Source: TH-plancto1 sp043777375 (GTDB lineage: Bacteria; Planctomycetota; Planctomycetia; Planctomycetales; Planctomycetaceae). Taken from it: a stretch of 64,000 nt of DNA. The stretch's first letter is position 1. Every line of letters begins with the position of its first letter. The notes under the pieces are model-generated. The model was not told the DNA's origin. It made no database searches and saw only the letters and a list, made by a program, of their open reading frames with translations. This document shows positions 52,475 through 60,470 of this stretch, piece after piece. The translations under genes and the position numbers were made by a program. The DNA lies in the NCBI GenBank assembly GCA_043777375.1, contig JAYWHX010000132.1, forward strand, positions 1 to 64,000, in the 5' to 3' direction.

Positions 52475-55400
52475 TCAACGCTTGGCGACGACCGGGGCTT
52501 GCTCACCAGCAGCGAGTGCGGCCGCTTCCGCTTGGAGTTCCTTCATGGCTCGCTTGTAGTCACGCGGCATGACCTTCACGAACTTCTTCAGGCTGGCTTC
52601 CCAGTGGTTCAGCATCTTCGCAGCCACGGTCGAGCCGGTGAAGACCTGGTGCCGAGTGATCAATTCCCGCAATTCGACGACATCGTCTTCTTCGGTGACC
52701 GGATCGAGGTCGACGAGTTCCGGATTGCAGTTGGCCTCGAACACTTTCCGATCCGGGGCGTAAACGTAAGCGACACCGCCGGACATGCCCGCTGCGAAGT
52801 TACGTCCTGTTGGCCCGAGGATCGCCACACGACCACCGGTCATGTACTCCAACCCGTGATCGCCGCACCCTTCGACCACGGCCACCGCTCCCGAGTTACG
52901 CACGCAGAAGCGCTCGGCAGCGCGGCCCCGGAAATAGGCTTCACCGCTGGTCGCACCATAGAGGGCCACGTTGCCGATGAGGATCTGGTCTTCGGGTTTG
53001 AAGGTGACATCGTCTGATGGGTAGACAATCAGCTTGCCGCCCGAGAGACCCTTGCCGCAGAAGTCGTTGGCATCGCCAATGACTTCGATCGTTACACCCT
53101 TCACCGCCCAAGCGGCGACCGACTGGCCAGCTGAGCCGCGAGCGCGGATGCGGATGGTGTCTTCTGGCAGGGCTTGCGGTCCCCACTTCTTCGAGACTTC
53201 GTGGCTGAGTGTCGTTCCGAACGCGCGGTCGATGTTTTGGATGTTGACATCGAGGATGATCGGCTCCGCGCGGTCGATCGACTCGCGGCACTGTGGAATC
53301 AGCAGGGTCTGGTCGAGCGTCTCTTCCAGGCCATGCTTCTGGGCAACCTGCTTGTACGTCCCCACGTTCTCATGTGGCTTACGGGCCAGCGTGAGAATCG
53401 GCGATAGGTCGAGGTGCTTGGACTTCCAGTGGCTGACCGCAGGGTCGAGCTGCATGCAGTCGACTCGACCGACCATTTCGTCGATGGTGCGAAAGCCGAG
53501 TTCGGCCATGATCTGCCGCGTATCCTCGGCCACCATGAACAGGTAATTGATGACATGTTCCGGCTGGCCGCTGAACTTGGCTCGCAGTTCGGGGTCCTGG
53601 GTCGCGATGCCGACCGGGCAGGTATTCAGATGGCACTTCCGCATCATGATGCACCCGAGGGTGATCAGCGGAGCGGTCGCGAATCCGAACTCCTCGGCCC
53701 CCAGCATCGCGGCCATCACGACATCGCGACCGGTCTTCAGCTGTCCGTCGGTTTCGAGGCGCACGCGGCTGCGCAGGTCGTTCATGACAAGGGTCTGGTG
53801 GGTCTCGGCAATACCGAGTTCCCACGGCAGTCCCGCGTGCTTGATGCTGGTGAGCGGGCTGGCCCCGGTTCCGCCGGAGTCGCCCGAGATCAGGATCTTG
53901 TCGGCGTGACCCTTGGCAACACCAGCGGCGATCGTGCCGACACCGACCTCGGAGACCAGCTTCACGCTGACGTTGGCGCGCGGGTTGGTGTTCTTCAAGT
54001 CGAAGATCAGCTGGGAGAGATCTTCGATCGAGTAGATATCGTGGTGCGGTGGCGGGCTGATGAGGCCCACACCGGGAGTCGACATCCGGGTGGCGGCGAT
54101 GGTCTTGTCGACCTTGTGGCCGGGCAGCTCGCCCCCTTCGCCGGGCTTGGCTCCCTGCGACACCTTGATCTGCAATTCGTCGGCGTTGGTCAAATACCAC
54201 GAGGTGACCCCAAACCGTCCGCTGGCCACCTGCTTGATCGCCGACCGCTTCGAGTACAGATTCTTGTCCGAGTCTCCATTCAAGTTCCAGCGCCCGATCG
54301 TCTCTTGCAGTTGCTCGTGACGCGGCTCGTCGTACTGGAACGGACTGAAGCGCTCGGGGTCTTCGCCGCCTTCGCCGGTGTTGCTCTTGCCCTTGAGGAC
54401 GTTCATCGCGATGGCGACGGTCTCGTGCGCCTCGGCAGAGATCGAGCCGTAGCTCATCGCTCCCGTGCAGAAGCGACGGACGATGTTGCGGGCGGATTCG
54501 ACCTCTTCCAGCGGGACAGCTGTCTGTGGCTTAAAGGTGAGCAGGCCGCGCAGTGTCCCTTCCTTGTGAGCGTGGTCATTGACCAGCTTGGCAAAGCGGG
54601 TGTAGGCGGTTTTGTCACCGGTCCGAGCTGCGTTTTGCAGCTCGGCGATGGTGAAGGGATTCCAGTGATGCTTCTCGCCACCGTAGCGCCAGTGAACGTT
54701 GCCGTAGTTCGGGAGGACCGGAAGGCGTTCCTGCTCGGTGCGGCTGGGGTAGCCGACTTCGTGACGGCGAATCGTTTCTTCGCCGATGATGTCGAAGCCG
54801 ATCCCCTTGATCCGGCTGGCTGTGCCCCGGAAGCAGACGTTGACAACCTCGTCAGAGATCCCTAATGCTTCGAAGATCTGAGCGCCCTTGTAGCTGGCGA
54901 GGGTCGAGATCCCCATTTTGCCCATGACCTTGAGCATGCCCTTCTTGATCGCCTCACGGTAGATTTTGACGATCGACTTCTCGTCAAAGGTGCCCGTCAA
55001 GCTGCCATGGTCCTTGGCATCGCGAATCGCTTCGAAGGCGAGGTACGGGTTGATCGCATCCGCCCCGTATCCGGCCAGCAGGCAGAACTGATGCACATCG
55101 CGGGCTTCGGCAGTTTCGATGACCAGACCGATGCGAGTGCGCAGCTCGTTCCGCACGAGGTGGTGATGGACTGCTCCGCAGGCGAGCAGCGAAGGAATTC
55201 CAACTCGCTCGGGACAGGCCGCGCGGTCGCTCAGTACGACGAGACTGAACCCGTCGGCGATGGCTTGTTCAGCTTCGCGGCAGATTCGATCGATCGCCAA
55301 ACGCAGTCCCTGTGGTCCTTCCGACCGAGCCCACGTCATGTCGAGAGTACGGGTCTTCCAACCTCGATATCCGCTGAGGGCCTTGATCGCGGAGGTCTCT

Positions 55401-57151
55401 TCGTCCGTCAAAATCGGGTGCGGTACACGCAGACGGTGGGCGTTTTCCTCCTTCGTTTGCAGCAGATTCGCTTCGGGACCGATGAAGCATTCCAACGACA
55501 TGATGACTTCTTCGCGGATCGAGTCGATCGCGGGATTGGTCACCTGGGCGAACAGCTGCTTGAAGTAGTCGAACAGCAGCCGGGGCTGGTCGGACAGGCA
55601 GGCGAGAGCGGTATCATCGCCCATCGAATTGATGGGGTCCTTCTTGGAGTTCAGCATCGGGATGAGCATGAACTGCATGGTCTCGGTGCTGTAACCGAAG
55701 GCCTGCATGGCGTTCAACAGCTCCTCGCCCCGGATGTGCGGGGCCGATGAGCCAGCTGGCAATTCGCTCAGTTCGAGCTTCTGCCGGGCGACCCATTCGC
55801 CGTAAGGGCGACGCTGGCAGATATCCGCCTTTAGCTCCTCATCATCAATGATGCGGCCCTGCTGGAAGTCGACTAGGAACATCTTGCCGGGTTGCAGGCG
55901 GCCCTTGCTCTTCACGTTCTTCGGATCGATGACGAGGACACCGACTTCGCTGGCCATGATGACGCGGTCGTCATGGGTCACATAGTAGCGGCTGGGGCGC
56001 AGCCCGTTGCGATCAAGCACTGCTCCAATACAGTTTCCATCGCTGAACGAGATCGAAGCCGGTCCGTCCCACGGCTCCTGCAAGGCGGAGTGGTATTCGT
56101 AGAACGACTTCTTGTAATCCGGCATGTCGTGATGTTCTTGCCATGCTTCGGGCACCATCATCATCACGGCTTCAGGCAATGAGCGGCCTGAGTGACAGAG
56201 CAGTTCCAGCGCGTTGTCAAAGTTGCCCGAGTCCGAGCAGTGGGGCTCGACAATCGGGAACAGCTTCTGGAGGTCGTCACCGAAGAGTGGAGCCTGCATG
56301 ACTCCCTGGCGAGCATACATCCAGTTGGCGTTCCCCTTGACGGTGTTGATTTCTCCGTTGTGCGACATGAACCGTTGCGGATGAGCACGATCCCAGCTGG
56401 GGAACGTGTTCGTCGAGAAGCGGCTGTGAACCATCGCGAAATGGCTCTTGTAGTCGGGATCGGTGAGGTCGGTGAAGTACGGCAGCACCTGAGCTGGGGT
56501 GAGCATCCCCTTGTAGACGAGGATCTGGCTCGACAGGGTGCAAACGTAAAACGCCAGCGCTTCGGGATGACTCGATTCCCGAATCGTGTGCGTGGCCAAC
56601 TTGCGGATGACGAAGAGTTGGCGCTCGAAAGCAGCGTGGTCGAGCCCTTTGGCCGCTCCGACGAATAGCATCTCCATCGCGGGTTCGGCTGCGATGGCGG
56701 AGGGGCCAATGTCGGCACCCGTGGGGTTCGTCGGCAGTGGACGCCAGCCGATCAGGGTCTGGCCCTGCTGAGCAATGACGGCATTGACCTTCGCCTTGAA
56801 CTCCTCGTGATAGGCGGGGTTCTTCGGCAAAAACACCACACCAGCGCCGTACAAGCCCTTCGCGGGCAGGTTGGCTCCCAGATCGCGGCGGGCGACCTTG
56901 CACAGGAACTCGTGCGGCAGGCCGGTCATGATCCCGGCTCCGTCACCGGTATTTTCTTCGCAGCCGCAGGCACCACGATGCGCCATGTGGACCAGGATGC
57001 GAGCCGCATCATCCACGATCTGGCGTGAGGCGAGTCCCTTGATATGCGCGACGAATCCGACGCCGCACGAATCGTGTTCGGTTTCGGCGGTGTAAAGACC
57101 GTGGGACTCCGGGAGACCGTTCGGAGTCAGTTGCACTTCGTGGCGTTGCAT
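52475..57151 (-). CDS. gltB: Glutamate synthase large subunit
   Basis: 1558 residues. It converts glutamine and 2-oxoglutarate to two glutamates. The amidotransferase nucleophile is Cys29 in HDSCGVGFVAHIKG; the short N-terminal extension is probably removed to expose it. Further motifs are GRWNLNGDSD, the 3Fe-4S cysteines CIMMRKCHLNTCPVGIATQD, the FMN-binding segment GDSGGTGASPLTSIKHAG and the C-terminal beta-helix GSAGQSVAAWAVKGVTIEVIGDANDFCGKGLSGGK. The ATG at 57151 begins the family N-terminus. A direct repeat GGGGGAGCAG lies upstream (57302-57311, 57326-57335), where regulation by the neighbouring LysR is possible. Confidence 0.95.
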   Translation of the reverse strand: MQRHEVQLTPNGLPESHGLYTAETEHDSCGVGFVAHIKGLASRQIVDDAARILVHMAHRGACGCEENTGDGAGIMTGLPHEFLCKVARRDLGANLPAKGLYGAGVVFLPKNPAYHEEFKAKVNAVIAQQGQTLIGWRPLPTNPTGADIGPSAIAAEPAMEMLFVGAAKGLDHAAFERQLFVIRKLATHTIRESSHPEALAFYVCTLSSQILVYKGMLTPAQVLPYFTDLTDPDYKSHFAMVHSRFSTNTFPSWDRAHPQRFMSHNGEINTVKGNANWMYARQGVMQAPLFGDDLQKLFPIVEPHCSDSGNFDNALELLCHSGRSLPEAVMMMVPEAWQEHHDMPDYKKSFYEYHSALQEPWDGPASISFSDGNCIGAVLDRNGLRPSRYYVTHDDRVIMASEVGVLVIDPKNVKSKGRLQPGKMFLVDFQQGRIIDDEELKADICQRRPYGEWVARQKLELSELPAGSSAPHIRGEELLNAMQAFGYSTETMQFMLIPMLNSKKDPINSMGDDTALACLSDQPRLLFDYFKQLFAQVTNPAIDSIREEVIMSLECFIGPEANLLQTKEENAHRLRVPHPILTDEETSAIKALSGYRGWKTRTLDMTWARSEGPQGLRLAIDRICREAEQAIADGFSLVVLSDRAACPERVGIPSLLACGAVHHHLVRNELRTRIGLVIETAEARDVHQFCLLAGYGADAINPYLAFEAIRDAKDHGSLTGTFDEKSIVKIYREAIKKGMLKVMGKMGISTLASYKGAQIFEALGISDEVVNVCFRGTASRIKGIGFDIIGEETIRRHEVGYPSRTEQERLPVLPNYGNVHWRYGGEKHHWNPFTIAELQNAARTGDKTAYTRFAKLVNDHAHKEGTLRGLLTFKPQTAVPLEEVESARNIVRRFCTGAMSYGSISAEAHETVAIAMNVLKGKSNTGEGGEDPERFSPFQYDEPRHEQLQETIGRWNLNGDSDKNLYSKRSAIKQVASGRFGVTSWYLTNADELQIKVSQGAKPGEGGELPGHKVDKTIAATRMSTPGVGLISPPPHHDIYSIEDLSQLIFDLKNTNPRANVSVKLVSEVGVGTIAAGVAKGHADKILISGDSGGTGASPLTSIKHAGLPWELGIAETHQTLVMNDLRSRVRLETDGQLKTGRDVVMAAMLGAEEFGFATAPLITLGCIMMRKCHLNTCPVGIATQDPELRAKFSGQPEHVINYLFMVAEDTRQIMAELGFRTIDEMVGRVDCMQLDPAVSHWKSKHLDLSPILTLARKPHENVGTYKQVAQKHGLEETLDQTLLIPQCRESIDRAEPIILDVNIQNIDRAFGTTLSHEVSKKWGPQALPEDTIRIRARGSAGQSVAAWAVKGVTIEVIGDANDFCGKGLSGGKLIVYPSDDVTFKPEDQILIGNVALYGATSGEAYFRGRAAERFCVRNSGAVAVVEGCGDHGLEYMTGGRVAILGPTGRNFAAGMSGGVAYVYAPDRKVFEANCNPELVDLDPVTEEDDVVELRELITRHQVFTGSTVAAKMLNHWEASLKKFVKVMPRDYKRAMKELQAEAAALAAGEQAPVVAKR

Positions 57152-57345
57152 CGCGAATCTCGACTTCGATGAACTTGCCTGCGTGTGGGAGCGATAGATG
57201 TGAATCTCTCGCTGCCGACGGAGGCCAGACTGTGGTATGGACTGGGGAGCGGAGACGGTCTCCGAAGGCGTCGTGCCGGACGGACACCCCATCGGCCTGA
57301 CGGGGGAGCAGTATTATTGAGTTCTGGGGGAGCAGCGGCGTCGGT

Positions 57346-58272
57346 TTAGGTGACGCCTACCGCTTGGAGCGGGGTGGCCGCCTCGTCTCTCGAAGCGGCG
57401 AGCAGTAGGTCTCGAAACTTCGCGACGGCGGCAGTCGGGGGTCGACCGCGTTTTCGAATGACCCCCAGCGGACGAGTGAGATGAACACTCGCGAAGGGGA
57501 TCGCTTTCAGCAGCCCGAAATCAACTTCGCGCCGCACACTGTCGAGAGGGAGGATCGACACACCCGCCCCGATTTCCACGGCACGTTTGATGTTCTCGAT
57601 ATTGTCAAACTGATGCACGATCTGGACTTCCACATCGGCATCAAGCAGGGCGCGGTCGATCTCGTCTCGAATCTTGAGATCAGGTGTGAAGCCAACAAAA
57701 GGCTGGTCCCGCAGGTCCACCAACTCGATTGATGACCGATTCGAGAGAGGGCTGCCGGGGGCGACGACAACACCCATTTCCTGCTGCAGCCAGTCGTGGC
57801 ATTCGAGGTCATTGCGGCTGCGGGGGAACGACACGATCCCGAGGTCGGCATTGTCCCGACGCACTTGAGCGTACACATCGTCCGGGTGCAGGTACTCGAG
57901 TTGGACCTTCACATCGGGGTACAGCTGCTCGAACTTCTCGACGTAAGCCTGCATCTGGAGCAGACCGACGGAGTAAATTGAGGCAATCCGCACCCGCCCG
58001 ACGATGTTGCCATGTCGAAGTTGCCGAACCTCGTCCTCGATGGCCTGGTACTCGTCGCACAGCTTGCGGCATCCGTCGTAAAACACTTGTCCGCAACTAG
58101 TTAGCTCCAACGGACGCTTAGTGCGATCAATCAAGTCCTCGCCGAGTTTCAGCTCAAGCTGGGCGACCGATTGGCTGATCGCCGGCTGCGACATGCCCCG
58201 CACCTCCGCAGCCTTGGAAAAGCTGCGGTGTGAAGCGACATCGAGGAATATCTGCAGACTGCGAGACAACAC
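57346..58272 (-). CDS. LysR family transcriptional regulator
   Basis: 308 residues, GTG start at 58272. The N-terminal helix-turn-helix is SLQIFLDVASHRSFSKAAEVRGMSQPAISQSVAQLELKLGEDL. The effector domain follows with RVRIASIYSVGLLQMQAYVEKFEQLYPDVKVQLEYLHP and NIENIKRAVEIGAGVSILP. It precedes gltB by about 190 bases on the same strand, so control of glutamate synthase (like GltC in Bacillus) is plausible. A dyad operator candidate lies 40 bases upstream of its start (58312-58331). Confidence 0.9.
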   Translation of the reverse strand: MLSRSLQIFLDVASHRSFSKAAEVRGMSQPAISQSVAQLELKLGEDLIDRTKRPLELTSCGQVFYDGCRKLCDEYQAIEDEVRQLRHGNIVGRVRIASIYSVGLLQMQAYVEKFEQLYPDVKVQLEYLHPDDVYAQVRRDNADLGIVSFPRSRNDLECHDWLQQEMGVVVAPGSPLSNRSSIELVDLRDQPFVGFTPDLKIRDEIDRALLDADVEVQIVHQFDNIENIKRAVEIGAGVSILPLDSVRREVDFGLLKAIPFASVHLTRPLGVIRKRGRPPTAAVAKFRDLLLAASRDEAATPLQAVGVT

Positions 58273-58311
58273 AGGACTATAAGCCTTCTGAATACTGGCC
58301 GAGGGACTCCA

Positions 58312-58331
58312 TAAACGGAATAGTACGTTTA
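58312..58331. promoter_or_regulatory. Dyad TAAACG-N8-CGTTTA
   Basis: A perfect 6-base inverted repeat around an 8-base spacer, 40 bases upstream of the LysR gene start. LysR-type proteins bind interrupted dyads and often control their own gene. The classical T-N11-A spacing is not exact, so this is a candidate only. Confidence 0.35.
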
Positions 58332-58458
58332 AGGGAGGTCCAGGGTCAAGCAGCCGTGACGGTTTTTCAGTCGACGACCTCGCGTTTCAATCGTCGAGGG
58401 GGAATCCGGAGAGGAATTGGAACGCGGAAGACCTGGATGGCATCGAGCCCGGTCACGC

Positions 58459-59736
58459 CTATCGCTCGACATGCTCCGTACTGACGGCACAATTTCGGTC
58501 GTCGAACAGATTGAGATAGAACACTTTCGAATCGGCGGGGATCTTCGCGGTGACCCGACCTGTCTGGGGATTGATCTCGGCGGGAATCTGATCCCACAGC
58601 CGGTCCGGCCATTTCCCGGAATCGCGAGTGAAACAGAGTTCGGCCTTGGCGAGCGGGACCTCGGATTGATACTCAGCCCACGCCTCATCGGCGGAGTGCC
58701 CTTGCTCCGTAATCGCCGGAAGCGGTTTCTCCTGGCGCAAGATCTGGTTCGCGAAGAGGTGGATCTCCTCGGGGTCTTCCCCAGCAGGTCCGTGCCCGTG
58801 CGGCATCCGGATTCGCAGACAAAGCGACCGCTTTCCCGGTGGAAGACGATAAGACTTCTGCCACGAGTCCAGCGGATACGCGAAGTCATTCGTTCCGTTA
58901 ACCCACAGGATCGGCATCTTCGCCTGCCCCAGATAACTCGACGGGTCCCACTGCTTTAACCACAGCTGGGACTTCTCCGGCCCGAGCTTCTCAAACGCCG
59001 GGAGCCAGACCGAGTTCTCGCCGAGGAACCCGCAGCCGTACACGGGGACAGCGAACCGAAACCGTGAATCGACGCCCGCGACGACCGAGGTCAGATACCC
59101 GCCCCACGAGATCCCCGTCACGCCAATCCGGTCGGCATCCACTTCGGGGAATGACCGGATGAGCGAGTGGGCCAGCGCCACCGCGCTGACCGCGTGGTAA
59201 GTCCATTGATCTTCGACAGGGGCGGACAACTGATCAAAGCTGGCATCCCAGCCCGGAGGTCCGCCGTGCTCGTGCCGTTGCCAATTTCCATAAGTTCCGA
59301 CTGGCACGCAGCCGCAGGTGTCCATCGCAATCGCGGCGTAACCCCGTGCGTTCCAGACCTTGACCCACCGGTCAAACGCCGTCCCTCCACCGCCATGAAT
59401 CAGGACCATCGCGGGGAGCTTCTGGCCCTGGGAACCAGCTGGCACTCCGTAATACGCAAACACACGAGTCGGCTTTCCCTGGTAGGTCGCCCCTTCAAAG
59501 AAGAACGATTTCACCCCCTCTGCCGAGATGCCCTCGGCGGGGAACATCGCGGGAGGTTTTGAGAGTGCTTCCAGATCAAACTTGATCCCAGTGGTCGGGA
59601 TCTTGTCTGACGTGGCTTCCGTCGTCGAGGACGGCTTGTCCTCCGCGAAACTCCAGCCGACGCCAAGGACCAGGCAGACCACACACAGACGAGAGGCCAA
59701 ACGTGATGCAACTCGACTGAAGGAATGCAGATTCAC
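58459..59736 (-). CDS. Secreted alpha/beta-hydrolase (acetylxylan-esterase / dipeptidyl-peptidase-like)
   Basis: 425 residues. A signal peptide (VASRLASRLCVVCLVLGVGWSFAED) indicates export. The motifs are LPAMVLIHGGGGTAFDRWVK (oxyanion region), the nucleophile elbow GVTGISWGGYLTS, WVNGTNDFAYPLDSW (Asp) and a later histidine (RMPHGHGPAG). The catalytic triad is therefore plausible; the family includes acylaminoacyl peptidases and carbohydrate esterases. A C-terminal beta domain (ITEQGHSADEAWAEYQSEVPLAKAELCFTRD) is typical of planctomycete members. It lies just downstream of the tail remnant. Confidence 0.85.
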   Translation of the reverse strand: MNLHSFSRVASRLASRLCVVCLVLGVGWSFAEDKPSSTTEATSDKIPTTGIKFDLEALSKPPAMFPAEGISAEGVKSFFFEGATYQGKPTRVFAYYGVPAGSQGQKLPAMVLIHGGGGTAFDRWVKVWNARGYAAIAMDTCGCVPVGTYGNWQRHEHGGPPGWDASFDQLSAPVEDQWTYHAVSAVALAHSLIRSFPEVDADRIGVTGISWGGYLTSVVAGVDSRFRFAVPVYGCGFLGENSVWLPAFEKLGPEKSQLWLKQWDPSSYLGQAKMPILWVNGTNDFAYPLDSWQKSYRLPPGKRSLCLRIRMPHGHGPAGEDPEEIHLFANQILRQEKPLPAITEQGHSADEAWAEYQSEVPLAKAELCFTRDSGKWPDRLWDQIPAEINPQTGRVTAKIPADSKVFYLNLFDDRNCAVSTEHVER

Positions 59737-59775
59737 AAGGTGGCTCCAATGCGGGGGGCGAAGCAGGCTCTTGAA

Positions 59776-59975
59776 TCAGTGGTCATGCCCGTGGTCATGA
59801 TCATGTGCTGCGCCAAACAGAGGACTCTTCGGATCGCCTCGGGCAATCACGTAGGCTAGCAGATCGATGATCTCGTCCCGCGTCAGTTTGTCGAGCAGGC
59901 CCTTCGGCATGATCGAGGTCGTGGACTTGGTTCGCGATTCGATGTTCGACTTCTCGATCGTCAATGTTGTTGTCG
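59776..59975 (-). pseudogene. Remnant of a second heme/cupredoxin protein tail
   Basis: The segment encodes a tail (SNIESRTKSTTSIMPKGLL ... GAAHDHDHGHDH) that matches the end of the 60471-64000 protein at 51 of 57 residues. Homology fades at about 59975, where the next small gene begins. There is no upstream coding part, no heme motif and no start site. It is probably the last scrap of a paralogous gene lost by deletion or insertion, not an independent protein. Confidence 0.8.
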
Positions 59976-60350
59976 TATGATGCGCTGCGTAATCCAAGCA
60001 TCGACAGCGGCGAGGACATAGAATCCGCTGATGATACAGAACAAGTCAAAAGACCACTCGGTCCAATTTGTGGGCAGGTACAGTTTGTTTTTAAACAAGA
60101 ACGGAATTGCGTACGCCTGCAAGCTGAGACCCACGAAGCGAAAGACGTACGCTGCTATTGGAGATAGGGATTTCCACAGCCCAATCACAATGCAAATGGT
60201 TCCTACGACTCCCAACCCAATTGTCGTTGGATATCCATCAAAATCTCCCGGTCGCGCGTGACCCATGGTTGCCGCAGCTGGAATCAGGACAATGCATGGC
60301 AAGTAGATGAGCAGTTCGATCACAAACAGAATCAGGCGAAATGTTCTCAC
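59961..60350 (-). CDS. Small multi-pass membrane protein
   Basis: 129 residues from a GTG at 60350. Four hydrophobic segments are visible (LILFVIELLIYLPCIVLIPAA; IGLGVVGTICIVIGLWKSL; IAAYVFRFVGLSLQAYAIPFLF; FDLFCIISGFYVLAAVDAWI). No known family is recognised. It lies exactly between the tail remnant and its intact paralogue, with a lower GC feel than the neighbours, so it may have arrived with the rearrangement. Its stop codon falls at the edge of the remnant. Confidence 0.55.
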   Translation of the reverse strand: MRTFRLILFVIELLIYLPCIVLIPAAATMGHARPGDFDGYPTTIGLGVVGTICIVIGLWKSLSPIAAYVFRFVGLSLQAYAIPFLFKNKLYLPTNWTEWSFDLFCIISGFYVLAAVDAWITQRIIRQQH

Positions 60351-60470
60351 TGCGAACCGCTTTCTGAAAGGACAACACCTGTTGTCGGTACAAGTCGAAC
60401 TCGATATCCCGACTGCCCAGGGAGCAGTTGTTTTAGTCTACTCCCTGGGCGAAGGCATTCATCCATTTCT

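Noticed and set aside
53414..54865. 483-codon plus-strand frame inside gltB
   Set aside because: Antisense to a highly conserved part of glutamate synthase.
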